From: Bog-532 sp963830385 | Lineage (GTDB): Bacteria; Actinomycetota; Actinomycetes; Streptosporangiales; Streptosporangiaceae | Direction of reading: 5' to 3' | NCBI GenBank assembly: GCA_963830385.1 | Contig: CAWHMD010000009.1 | Location: 434,001 to 498,000, forward strand | DNA: 64,000 bases | Notes under the pieces: model-generated | Told to the model about the DNA's origin: nothing | What the model saw: the letters and a program-made list of their open reading frames with translations, nothing else | The model's database searches: none | Program-made: the position numbers and the translations under genes | Shown here: positions 32,886-46,156 of the stretch, piece by piece | How positions within the stretch are numbered: the stretch's first letter is position 1 | How the letters are laid out: each line of letters begins with the position of its first letter

Positions 32886-32914
32886 TTGACGAGTGCCTCG
32901 TCGATCTCTAAAGT
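32886..32914 (+). promoter_or_regulatory. Upstream promoter P1 of rRNA operon 2
   Basis: TTGACG (32886-32891), a 17-base spacer and TAAAGT (32909-32914) form a strong promoter. The predicted start near 32921 is about 430 bases before 16S. This promoter lies outside the duplicated segment and I see no counterpart before operon 1. Confidence 0.65.
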
Positions 32915-33080
32915 TCTTCTTGCCCCCAGGGGGACGGGACGCCGGAAGGCGGGCCCGAGGCCCCGGGGGAACCCCAAGACCATCGAGCTGGTGGACTTCC
33001 GCGACCGCGGAGGGCTTCCAGGGACACAGTCTTGGGCGGGCTACCTGCCTCCTGATCTCAGAGCTTCTTCGAAGTTTCGG

Positions 33081-33109
33081 TTGACGGGGTGGGGTTGGTC
33101 CGGTAAGTT
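33081..33109 (+). promoter_or_regulatory. Downstream promoter P2 of rRNA operon 2
   Basis: TTGACG (33081-33086), 17 bases, TAAGTT (33104-33109). The -10 is inside the repeat and identical to operon 1. The -35 is outside it, in otherwise different sequence, yet has the same hexamer and spacing. Confidence 0.65.
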
Positions 33110-33348
33110 AGAGTAGTTGCCCTGGATGCGGCTGTGAGGCTGCTGATGGTGTGCATCTGTTCCTTGAGAACTCAACAGCGTGCTAAAAGCCAGTGCATTA
33201 AGCACATACCCCCGTCGACGGGGGCTGGTCCTTTGGGGCTGGTTCGCCGTCACGGAGATATGCCATGATCACTCCGCCGTTTTGGCGGGGTGCTCTCTGG
33301 AATGGTTTGCATTCCGTGTGGCGTGAGCCTGCGGTTTGTATATATGCA

Positions 33349-34872
<1,524 letters not shown>

Positions 34873-35212
34873 AGCACCTGGCGTTCAGTCATTGACTGGA
34901 CGTCCATTGGTCATTTCCCAGGCGAATGTTCTGGGGTGACCTGCTCATTAGTGGAGCACTGGTTATTCAGCTGGTTTCATCAGCCGGGGTCCGTTAGTAC
35001 ACCTGCACTTGTGCGGGAGGGACGCGGGCCGCGGGGGTGAGCTGGCTGGGCACGCTGTTGGGTCCTGAGGGAACGGATGTGTTCGTTTCTTCGTGGACTG
35101 GCCCTTCATCAAACTGCCCCCCAGGTTTTGTGCCTGGGGGGTGTGTGGTGGGTTGGGGCTGGGACCGCCCGTATTTTGAGAACTGCATAGTGGACGCGAG
35201 CATCATCTGTAG

Positions 35213-38411
<3,199 letters not shown>

Positions 38412-38490
38412 CTACACTCAATCTTGCTCATTTGCGTCCACTATGCGGTTCCCGGGATACGGTCGGGAATCCGATTGATAACTCCATAGC

Positions 38491-38608
38491 GTTTCGGCGG
38501 CCATAGCGAAGGGGAAACACCCGGTCCCATTCCGAACCCGGAAGTTAAGCCCTTCTGCGCCGATGGTACTGCGCGGGGGACCGCGTGGGAGAGTAGGACG
38601 CCGCCGGG
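38491..38608 (+). rRNA. rrf: 5S ribosomal RNA, operon 2
   Basis: Identical to the first 5S gene. It is followed after 9 bases by the operon terminator. Confidence 0.95.
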
Positions 38609-38617
38609 CATATTTGA

Positions 38618-38660
38618 AGGAGGCTGCTCCCCGAAAGGGTCGAGCAGCCTCCTTCCTTTT
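38618..38660 (+). terminator. Intrinsic terminator of rRNA operon 2
   Basis: The same 12-bp stem as in operon 1 (38618-38629 with 38642-38653). The tail here is TCCTTTTG rather than a pure T-run, so it may be slightly weaker. Confidence 0.85.
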
Positions 38661-38736
38661 GTGCGTGCCGAAGTAATGGTGCGCCGGGGCGCGGGCCAAG
38701 CTCGCCGCCCCAGCGATCTCGTGGAAAGGTGGCACC

Positions 38737-41136
38737 GTGACCGAGTGGCGCGACGGTGACCAGGACGACCGTAGTGACCGGACCCCGCAGCGTGGTGCAG
38801 CTGGCCCTGGCGGAACGGGCGGAGGCCGCGGCCGCACCGGCGGCGCGCCCGGCGGAGGCCGCGGCGCCAGCGGTGGTAGCCGACGTAGCTGGGGTGACCG
38901 TGACCGGCAGGACCGGCCCGGCCGCAGCTCTTCCCCGCGCACGGGCGGTCCCCGCAGCGAAGGCTCCCAGGGCCGCGGCGGTGACGGCCGCGGTGCTGAT
39001 GACCGCGGCTACTCGCGCAGCCGCTCCGGCTCTGCGGGCCGGACCGATCGTCCGGACTCCTCGGGTCGTCCGGGCCGCCCGTTCCGGCCTGGCCGCCCCG
39101 ACCGGTCCGAGAGCTCCGACGAGCGTCCCAGCCGTCCCTTCCGCACCGGCGGTGGCCCGAGCCGTTCGGCCGACCGCCCCGCTCGCTCCGGTGATCGTCC
39201 CGAGCGCTCGGGTGAACGGTCCGATCGCCCGTTCCGCACCGGCGGCCCCCGCTCCGGCGGAGGCCCCCGCACCGGTGGGCCCCGTGCTGGCGGCCAGGGT
39301 TACGGTGGCCGCCGCGACGACCGCACCGGCCGCCCGTTCCGCGGCGACCGTGACAGTGGCCCCAGCGACCGCCGCGACCGCCCGGAGGGCCAGGACCGCC
39401 CTCCATACCGCGACCGCGCGGAGGGCCAGGACCGCCCCCCGTACCGCGATCGCGCAGAGCGTCAGGACCGCCCGTCCTACCGGGACCGTCCCGATCGCGA
39501 CGACCGGCCGTCATCCCGTGACCGCTCCGAGCGCCAGGACCGCGCGCCGTACCGGGATCGCGCGCAGGGCCAGGGCCGCCCGTCCGACCGCGACCGTGCC
39601 GGGAGCGGGAACCGTCCCGAGCGTCAGGACCGCCCCCCGTATCGCGACCGCGCAGGGAGCCAGGACCGTCCTCCGTATCGGGGCCGCTCCGATCGCGACG
39701 ACCGGCCGTCATCCCGCGACCGCGCGGAAGGCCAGGACCGGCCGGACCGGTCGGGTGGCCGGCCGTACCGTGGCGACCGCGACGACCGCCCGCGCGGCTC
39801 GTACCGCGCCGGCGGGCCCGGGTCGCCGTCTCGCTCCGACGGCGGCGCCCCGTCCCGCTCCTACGGACGTCCGTCATCCTCCTCCGGTCGTCCCTACCGT
39901 CCCGCGGGCGAGGGCGGTCCCTCTGGCAGCGGGCGTCCTTCCGGGCCGGGCCGTCCCTCCGGCGCCGGGCGTTCCCCGGGTACCGGCTCCTCCGGCCGCC
40001 CGTTCCGCAGCGACCGGCCCGGGCGCCCGGACCGTCCCTACCGCAGCGACCGTCCCGACCAGAGCTACCGGGGTGACCGGCCCGATCGCAGCGACCGTCC
40101 CGACCGGAGCTACCGGGGTGACCGTCCCGACCGCAGCGACCGTCCCGATCGTCCTTACCGCGGTGATCGCCCCGACCGCGGACCGGGGCGGCCGTCAGGT
40201 CCGGACCGCGGGGGCCGCGAGCGCAACGACCGTAGTGGCTACCCGCCGCTGCCCGATCAAGCCACCGCCGACCAGCTCGAGGCCGAGGCCAGGACCGAGC
40301 TGAAGACACTGCCCGCCGATCTGGCCGAGGTGGTCGCCCGGCGGCTGGTCGCGGCCGAGCTGGAAGACGATCCCGAGCGTGCCTACGCCCAGGCCCAGGT
40401 CGCGCGGGAGCTGGCCGCCCGGGTCGGGGTGGTCCGCGAAGTGACCGGCCTGGCCGCCTACCGGGCGGGCAAGTGGGCCGAGGCCCTGGCCGAGCTCCGG
40501 GCCGCCCGGCGGCTGACCGGGCGGGAATCGTTCCTGCCGGTCATGGCCGACGCCGAGCGGGCGCTGGGTCGGCTGGACCGGGCGCTGGACCTGGTCCGCA
40601 GCCCCGAGGCCGCCAAGCTGACCCGGGCCGCGCAGATCGAGCTGCTGATCGTCGAGTCCGGAATCCGCCGCGACCAGGGCCGCCCGGACGCCGCGGTCGT
40701 CGTGCTCCAGGTCCCGGAGCTGACCGACGGCAAGGTCCGGCCCTGGTCGGCCGCGCTGTACTACGCCTACGCGGACGCGCTGCTGACGGCCGGCCGCGAG
40801 GACGAGGCCCGCGAATGGTTTGAGCAGGCCGCCGCCGCCGATCCCGACGGCGAGACCGACGCCGCCGACCGGGTGCACGAGCTCGGCGGCATGGTGCTGG
40901 AGGACCTGGAGGACTTCGAGGGCGAGGACCTCGAGGACCTTGAGGATCTCGAAGCCCTCGACGGCGAAGCCCCAGAGGCCCCCGAGACCCGGGAACCCCC
41001 CGAGACCCGGGAACCCCCCGAGACCCGGGAACCCCCCGAGACCTCGGATGTCCCACAAGCCTCGGAGGCTCCGGAAGCCCCGGAAGCCCCAGCCGAAGAC
41101 CCCTCAGAAGGCACAGCGGAAGACCCCGCCAGCTAG
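38737..41136 (+). CDS. Arg/Asp/Gly-rich protein with C-terminal TPR-like helical domain
   Basis: 799 residues. About 1-500 are low complexity: Gly/Arg-rich segments, then tandem units of the PYRDRAEGQDR type, then 15-residue units like RSDRPDRSYRGDRPD. Residues ~505-715 form a helical domain (ATADQLEAEARTELKTLPAD, RRLVAAELEDDPERAYAQAQ, ALAELRAARRLTG, MADAERALGRLDRALDL, YYAYADALLTAGREDEAREWF) resembling TPR repeats. The end is acidic with PETREP repeats. Actinomycetes commonly carry such a protein near tyrS/rRNA; function is unknown, and RNA binding through the RD/RG region is speculation. GTG start with GGAAAGG upstream. Its stop shares the palindrome CTAG with the convergent gene's stop. Confidence 0.8.
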   Translation: MTEWRDGDQDDRSDRTPQRGAAGPGGTGGGRGRTGGAPGGGRGASGGSRRSWGDRDRQDRPGRSSSPRTGGPRSEGSQGRGGDGRGADDRGYSRSRSGSAGRTDRPDSSGRPGRPFRPGRPDRSESSDERPSRPFRTGGGPSRSADRPARSGDRPERSGERSDRPFRTGGPRSGGGPRTGGPRAGGQGYGGRRDDRTGRPFRGDRDSGPSDRRDRPEGQDRPPYRDRAEGQDRPPYRDRAERQDRPSYRDRPDRDDRPSSRDRSERQDRAPYRDRAQGQGRPSDRDRAGSGNRPERQDRPPYRDRAGSQDRPPYRGRSDRDDRPSSRDRAEGQDRPDRSGGRPYRGDRDDRPRGSYRAGGPGSPSRSDGGAPSRSYGRPSSSSGRPYRPAGEGGPSGSGRPSGPGRPSGAGRSPGTGSSGRPFRSDRPGRPDRPYRSDRPDQSYRGDRPDRSDRPDRSYRGDRPDRSDRPDRPYRGDRPDRGPGRPSGPDRGGRERNDRSGYPPLPDQATADQLEAEARTELKTLPADLAEVVARRLVAAELEDDPERAYAQAQVARELAARVGVVREVTGLAAYRAGKWAEALAELRAARRLTGRESFLPVMADAERALGRLDRALDLVRSPEAAKLTRAAQIELLIVESGIRRDQGRPDAAVVVLQVPELTDGKVRPWSAALYYAYADALLTAGREDEAREWFEQAAAADPDGETDAADRVHELGGMVLEDLEDFEGEDLEDLEDLEALDGEAPEAPETREPPETREPPETREPPETSDVPQASEAPEAPEAPAEDPSEGTAEDPAS

Positions 41137-43151
41137 CCGGCTCCGCGCCGGGTGACCCGCCGGAGGTACTCCGCCCGGCTGAGCGGGTTGTCGTCGGTGC
41201 GCGGCCGGTCCGGGACGCGACCCCGGACCGGCTGGTAGTGGCCGAACGACGACTCCAGCACGCCTTCGCCCCCGGTCAGCGGGGGGATCAGCTGGCGCAG
41301 CTCGTGCACCCGGGCGGCCGGGATGTCGCCTTCCAGGGTGCACCAGGAGTCCCCGCTGGCCGACACTTCCGGGACCGCATGCAGCTTGGCCAGCGCCGGC
41401 AGCAGCACGCTGAGGGTGTCGGCCGGGGCGTCCAGGCGGAACCGGTGCACCGGCTCGCACACCACCGTCCCCGCCTGCCGCAGCGCGGCCATCACCACCA
41501 GCGGGGTGAGCTTGCGGAAGTCCTGCGGGCTGCTGAGCGGACCACGGGCCGAGGGCGGCCCGTCCGGCACGCTGTACTGGGACCTGACCAGCGTCACCGT
41601 GCCGTCGATGACCTGCCAGCCGTGCAGCCCCTGCCGCAGCGTCCCGGTGACGTACTGCTCCATGGCGGCCGCGAAGCTCTCCGTGTTCTTGTAGATGTAG
41701 AGCGGCACCCCCTGGTGGCCGATGTCCAGCCGGAACCCCAGGCCGGAGCCCGCCGGAGCCGGATCGATCCGGAAGCCCAGCGTGGCCAGGAACGGGTTGC
41801 CCGGGGCGTGCAGGACCTCCTCGGCCGTACCGGTCCGGACCGGCCGTTCGACGCAGATCGGCGTGGTCTCGCGGAACTCGGCCCGCAGTCCGTACTCTGC
41901 CGCCAGGGTGGCGTCGATGACCTGTTTCTGCACCTCGCCGTAGAGCGACAGGTAGATCTCCTGCCGGTGGTCGTCCTGGCGGACGTTGATGAGCGGGTCC
42001 TGCTCGGCCAGCTCGGTCAGCGCGGCGTGCAGCCGGGTCTTGTCGCGCGCGTCGCGGGCCACCACGGCCGTTTCCAGCGTGGGCGGCGTGAAGTAGTGCT
42101 GGTCCACCCGTCCCGGTGCGGTCCCGATCCCGTCCCCGACCTGGATCCCGGCCAGCCCCGACAGCGTGCCGATCTGGCCCGCGCGCACCTGATCACGGCG
42201 GGTCGCGCCGCCGTCGGCGAAGACGCCGATCGCCGTCACCTTGCCCGCGCCGGGGCCGAACGGCACCCGGTCCCGGACCGCCAGAGTGCCGGAGAACATC
42301 CTGGCGAAGGCGACCTTTTCCCCGGCCGGGCCCCGCTCGACCTTGAACACCCGGCCCGACACCGGCCCGTCCGGGTCCCCGGCGGCCGCGGGGAGCAGCA
42401 CCGGCAAGGCACGCAGCAGTGCATCGACACCCGCGCCGGTGATGGCCGACCCGAAGTACACCGGGTGGACGAGCATGTCCCTGACCTGCTCGGCCAGCTT
42501 TGCCCGGAGCCAGTCGCCCGCCAGCGCGGCCGGGTCCGCCAGGTAGGCGGCCAGCACCGCGTCGTCGTGCTCGGCCAGCATCTCGGCCAGCCAGCCTCCG
42601 GACACACCATCGGCGAGGAAATCGTCCGGGCGGAAGGCGGCCGTCCGGGTGCCGAGCCCGCGCACCGAGCCCATTGGCACCAGGGCGGGGGTCAGCCGTT
42701 CGGCGATGCCGGCCAGCACGCGCTCGCCGTCGGCGCCGCGGCGGTCGATCTTGTTGACGAAGAACAGCGTCGGCACCCGCAGGCGCTGCAGCGCCCGCCA
42801 GAGGATGCGCGTCTGCGGCTGGACGCCCTCGACCGCCGAGACCACCAGCACCACGCCGTCCAGCACGCTGAGCGCCCGCTCCACCTCGGCTATGAAGTCC
42901 GGGTGGCCGGGCGTGTCGATCAGGTTGATCGTGCTGCCGCCGGCCGTGAAAGAGACGACCGCGGACTTGATCGTGATGCCGCGCTGGCGCTCCAGCGCCA
43001 GCGAGTCCGTCCGGGTGGTGCCGTCGTCTACCCGGCCCGGTTCGTCGATGACCCCCGCGCAGTACAGCAGCCGCTCGGTGAGCGACGTTTTACCTGCGTC
43101 GACATGAGCCAAAATCCCCAAATTCACTATTCCGCGAGCCACGCGCCCCAT
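41133..43151 (-). CDS. Ribosome-protection GTPase, Tet(M)/Otr(A)-like
   Basis: 672 residues, EF-G-like. G1 is AHVDAGKTS (15-23), G2 lies in RQRGITIKSAV, G3 is DTPGHPDF, G4 is NKID. Domain II and the C-terminal domains IV-V follow (YLSLYGEVQKQVIDATLAAEYG, VPLYIYKNTESF). Otr(A)/Tet(M) relatives remove tetracycline from the ribosome; chromosomal homologues in actinomycetes may have a native drug or housekeeping role. The start could instead be GTG 43142 (VARGIVNLGIL), which has better spacing from GAAGGATGGGG. A 37-codon ORF with a strong ribosome site overlaps the start and suggests translational control. Confidence 0.88.
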   Translation of the reverse strand: MGRVARGIVNLGILAHVDAGKTSLTERLLYCAGVIDEPGRVDDGTTRTDSLALERQRGITIKSAVVSFTAGGSTINLIDTPGHPDFIAEVERALSVLDGVVLVVSAVEGVQPQTRILWRALQRLRVPTLFFVNKIDRRGADGERVLAGIAERLTPALVPMGSVRGLGTRTAAFRPDDFLADGVSGGWLAEMLAEHDDAVLAAYLADPAALAGDWLRAKLAEQVRDMLVHPVYFGSAITGAGVDALLRALPVLLPAAAGDPDGPVSGRVFKVERGPAGEKVAFARMFSGTLAVRDRVPFGPGAGKVTAIGVFADGGATRRDQVRAGQIGTLSGLAGIQVGDGIGTAPGRVDQHYFTPPTLETAVVARDARDKTRLHAALTELAEQDPLINVRQDDHRQEIYLSLYGEVQKQVIDATLAAEYGLRAEFRETTPICVERPVRTGTAEEVLHAPGNPFLATLGFRIDPAPAGSGLGFRLDIGHQGVPLYIYKNTESFAAAMEQYVTGTLRQGLHGWQVIDGTVTLVRSQYSVPDGPPSARGPLSSPQDFRKLTPLVVMAALRQAGTVVCEPVHRFRLDAPADTLSVLLPALAKLHAVPEVSASGDSWCTLEGDIPAARVHELRQLIPPLTGGEGVLESSFGHYQPVRGRVPDRPRTDDNPLSRAEYLRRVTRRGAG

Positions 43152-43203
43152 CCTTCGAACCAGCCCAAAGACCCTTTTCGATGGAAATGGACGCTCCGCG
43201 CAT
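43090..43203 (-). CDS. Upstream ORF overlapping the ribosome-protection GTPase start
   Basis: 37 codons from ATG 43203 with GGAGGGG six bases upstream, the best ribosome site in this leader. It begins MRGASISIEKGLWAGSKDG and ends GSCRRR at 43090, overlapping the GTPase gene by 62 bases in another frame. No homology is recognised. It may act as a leader whose translation controls initiation of the GTPase. It could also be chance, since short ORFs are frequent in GC-rich DNA. Confidence 0.4.
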   Translation of the reverse strand: MRGASISIEKGLWAGSKDGARGSRNSEFGDFGSCRRR

Positions 43204-43360
43204 TAGTGACCCCTCCGGGAATTCGGCTCGCGGGCCGCTGCCCGCCTTTCCTGCCGCATTGTCATCTGTCACCCGCCGGTCGCGCGAATGATTTTCCGTC
43301 CAGCCACCCGCCCGGGACCATGCCGCCCGCGGCCGCGCCCCCAGCGACCGCGCCCCCTGG

Positions 43361-44308
43361 TTAGCTGCCTTCGCGCTCCAGCCAGTGCATGATGCCGGCC
43401 ACGTTGGCATCGGTGTTGTTCAGCCGCAGCATTTTCTCTCCGGCGTACTCGTCCACACCGGGCTGCAGGCCCCGGTAGCGGTCCTTGGTGCGCTCGTGCA
43501 CCAGCGCCACCGCGTGGTCCAGGTCGAGCCCTTCCCGGTGCGCCTTGCGGGTCTCGGCCACCCAGACCTTGATCTCCTCGGCCGATCGCTCCAGCGTCTC
43601 CTGCGCCTCCCCGACCGGGCCGTAGTGGCTGAACAGCAGCCGCTCCGGCCGCAGCGCGCCGAACAGCGCGACCGACGCCAGCGCGGCATCCAGGTCGAAG
43701 TCCGGCGGGGGCGTGCCCGCCCGCAGGTCACCGGTCTCTGGCAGGTACATCCCGGCCGCGTCGCCCACGTACAGGTCGCCGCTGACCGAGTCGAGCAGGC
43801 CCACGTGGTGTTTGGCGTGCCCGGGGGAGTAGTGGCTGTCCAGCCGGCGGCCGCCGCCCAGGTCCACCACCCCGGTCTCCCCGACGGTATCGATCCGCTC
43901 GGCGGGGGTCGGCGCGAGCGTGCCGAACAGCCGGTCCAGGTCGTCGCCGTAGACCGTCCGGGCGCTGGCCATCAGCCGCGACGGGTCGGCCAGGTGGCGG
44001 GCGCCCCTGGTGTGCACGACCACCCGCGCGGCCGGGAACATCTGCGCGATGTCACCGACGCCACCCGCATGGTCAAGATGAATATGGGTGACCACCACCG
44101 TGGACAGGTCCCGCGGGCCGACCCCGAGCGCGGCCAGCGCGTCCCGGACGATGGGCGCGGACGGCGCCGTGCCCGTCTCCACCAGGCAGGGCCGGTCCGA
44201 CCGGATCAGATAGCCGGCGGTGATGCCGGTGTAGCCCGCCATCCGGGTATCTATTTGGAAAACGTCGTCACCGAGCGGAGTGATACCAGCCGTGGCGTCA
44301 GCGGTCAT
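43361..44308 (-). CDS. Metallo-beta-lactamase-fold hydrolase
   Basis: 315 residues. The metal-binding motif is VVVTHIHLDHAGG (His75, His77, Asp79, His80), with further ligands likely in YSPGHAKHHVGLL, LYVGDAAGMYLP and LLFSHYG. This is the glyoxalase-II-like branch of MBL proteins; the substrate is unknown. The ATG overlaps the end of the DUF1015 gene by 11 bases, so the two are translated from one message. Cytosolic, with no signal peptide. Confidence 0.88.
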   Translation of the reverse strand: MTADATAGITPLGDDVFQIDTRMAGYTGITAGYLIRSDRPCLVETGTAPSAPIVRDALAALGVGPRDLSTVVVTHIHLDHAGGVGDIAQMFPAARVVVHTRGARHLADPSRLMASARTVYGDDLDRLFGTLAPTPAERIDTVGETGVVDLGGGRRLDSHYSPGHAKHHVGLLDSVSGDLYVGDAAGMYLPETGDLRAGTPPPDFDLDAALASVALFGALRPERLLFSHYGPVGEAQETLERSAEEIKVWVAETRKAHREGLDLDHAVALVHERTKDRYRGLQPGVDEYAGEKMLRLNNTDANVAGIMHWLEREGS

Positions 44309-45668
44309 CCGCCCATTCTCGCAGCACCAGGCCGGTTCGCGGCTTGGGGCCGAACGACGTCGACTTGCGCGGCATCCGCTCGCCGTTCTCGGCCACCGCC
44401 AGCACGTCGGCGGCCGCCACCGGGTTGCAGATGACCGCGGTCCCGCCCGCCTCCCGCGCGGCCTGCACCGCCGCAGCCGGGGCGCCGTGCACCACCTGCA
44501 CCTCCGGTTCGGCGTCGGCCAGCCCCCAGACCGACCGGATCAGCAGCTCCCGCAGCACCGAGGCGTCCAGGTGCTGCCAGCGGGCCGAGTGGCCAGCCGG
44601 CATGGCCTCGGCCACCCGCTCGGGCGCCGGGCTGGTCAGCAGGTACTGCTCGCAGCCATCGGTGAGCAGGAAGGCCGGCCCCTGCCGCCCGGCCTCGCCC
44701 AGCGCCGCCACCGCGTCCGCCAGCGCCGCCGGGTCGCCGCGGCCACCCGGCCACGGCTGCGCCCGCATCGCGTCCTTGGCCATCTCCGCCGCCCGGGCGG
44801 GAGCCAGCCCCGGGATCACGCGGTGGATGGCGCCGATCCGGGGCGGGTAGGCGGCCGAGTCGACCAGGAAGGCCAGCCCGTAGTCCCACGGCCCGTCGCC
44901 CTGGCCCGCGCGGCGCTCCTGGTCCTGCAGCTTCAGGTAGGCGGCGTAGCGGTGGTGCCCGTCGGCGATCAGCGCGGTCCGGGCGGCCAGGTCGGCGGCG
45001 ACCGCCGCGTGCTCGGCCGGGTCGGCCAGCGCCCACAGCCGGTGCCGCGTCCCGTCGTCGGTCACCCCCGTCAGCAGCGGCGCCCGGGTGCCGGCCACCT
45101 CGTCGACCAGCGTCGTCGCCGTCCGGGCACCCGCCTGCGTGGCCGTACCGTCGTAGAGCAGGAAGATCGGCTCCAGGTTGGCCTGGGTGGTCGCCATCAG
45201 CTCGCGGCGGCCCTCGACCGGGCCCGGCATCACGTCCTCGTGCGGCAGCACGGCCGGCGAACCCGGCGGCACCAGCCGCAGCGCCCCGATCAGCCCCCGC
45301 TGGATGACGTCCCAGCCTTCCACCGAGTCCGGGAGGGCCTGCTCATAGACGTACAAGGCGGGCTCGGAGTCCGGCCGGAGCACGCCGGAGCCCAGCCAGT
45401 CCCGCAACTGGGCGGCGGCCAGCGCGCTGGCCTCGCGACCGCGCGGTGGTTGCGGCGAACCGGCACCGGGCAAAATCAGACGAACAACGTTGTGGGGCTC
45501 GGCCGCCAGCAGGCGCGCCACGGTGCCCGGGCCGATGACGTCATACGGTGGGGAGGTGACATCGGCGAGGCCGCTGACCCGATCGGGGTCGAAGCGGATC
45601 GCACGGAACGGCGCTAGCGCGAGGCCGGATGAGCGCGCCGGCTGAGGGTCGGACGGAAGGGTCTGCAC
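44298..45668 (-). CDS. DUF1015-family protein
   Basis: 456 residues. Family hallmarks are the N-terminal PFRAIRFDPDRV, VTSPPYDVIGP, the central IADGHHRYAAYL with its conserved His pair, and the late MPRKSTSFGPKPRTGLVL. Relatives are sometimes annotated as putative serine-deaminating or kinase-like proteins, but no activity is established to my knowledge. GTG 45668 is the only suitable start and lies just 2 bp from the divergent TPR gene's ATG. It overlaps the downstream MBL gene by 11 bases. Confidence 0.85.
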   Translation of the reverse strand: MQTLPSDPQPARSSGLALAPFRAIRFDPDRVSGLADVTSPPYDVIGPGTVARLLAAEPHNVVRLILPGAGSPQPPRGREASALAAAQLRDWLGSGVLRPDSEPALYVYEQALPDSVEGWDVIQRGLIGALRLVPPGSPAVLPHEDVMPGPVEGRRELMATTQANLEPIFLLYDGTATQAGARTATTLVDEVAGTRAPLLTGVTDDGTRHRLWALADPAEHAAVAADLAARTALIADGHHRYAAYLKLQDQERRAGQGDGPWDYGLAFLVDSAAYPPRIGAIHRVIPGLAPARAAEMAKDAMRAQPWPGGRGDPAALADAVAALGEAGRQGPAFLLTDGCEQYLLTSPAPERVAEAMPAGHSARWQHLDASVLRELLIRSVWGLADAEPEVQVVHGAPAAAVQAAREAGGTAVICNPVAAADVLAVAENGERMPRKSTSFGPKPRTGLVLREWADDR

Positions 45669-45670
45669 AC

Positions 45671-46156
45671 ATGTCAGAAGGACCGAACGGTTATCAGGAT
45701 TCCCGGCCCAGTGCTGAACGGCCTGATCATTCTGACTCCGACGGTCCCGAAGGCGACCCGCTGGCCTGGTATCAGCGCGGAATGGAGCTGCTCAGCCGGG
45801 GCAGCCCGGCCGCCGCCGCCCAGATCCTGCAGCGCGCCGCGTCCGTCGAGCCCGCCTCCCGCAGCGTCCGCGAGGCCCTGGCCCGGGCGCAGTTCGACGC
45901 CCGGCGGTACACCGAAGCGGCCGACAACTTCCGGCTGATCGTCGAGGCCAGCCCGACCGACGACTACGCCCACTTCGGCCTCGGCCTGTCGCTGGCCCGG
46001 TCCGGGGACCCGGCCTCGGCCGCCGAGTACCTGGCGCTGGCGGCGGCCATGCGGCCGGACCAGAAGCACTACACCGACGCCCTGCACCAGGTGCGCGCTA
46101 CGCTGCACTCCCGGGCCAGCCGGCCGGGCCCGGCCCAGCCCCGGGAGGACGATTGA
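45671..46156 (+). CDS. Tetratricopeptide-repeat protein
   Basis: 161 residues from ATG 45671, chosen because GGAAGGG lies 9 bases upstream; a further in-frame ATG at 45629 would overlap the divergent gene. Three TPR-like units are visible: DPLAWYQRGMELLSRGSPAAAAQILQ, SVREALARAQFDARRYTEAADNF and DYAHFGLGLSLARSGDPASAAEYL. It probably mediates protein-protein contacts. It overlaps the HAD phosphatase gene by 4 bases, an arrangement conserved in streptomycetes. Confidence 0.85.
   Translation: MSEGPNGYQDSRPSAERPDHSDSDGPEGDPLAWYQRGMELLSRGSPAAAAQILQRAASVEPASRSVREALARAQFDARRYTEAADNFRLIVEASPTDDYAHFGLGLSLARSGDPASAAEYLALAAAMRPDQKHYTDALHQVRATLHSRASRPGPAQPREDD

Noticed and set aside
38441..40309. 622-codon ORF on the minus strand and a 515-codon + strand ORF (38756-40303) over the Arg/Asp-rich gene.
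   Set aside because: They are shadows of a stop-poor repetitive sequence. Only the 38737-41136 frame continues into a conserved helical domain and has a ribosome site.
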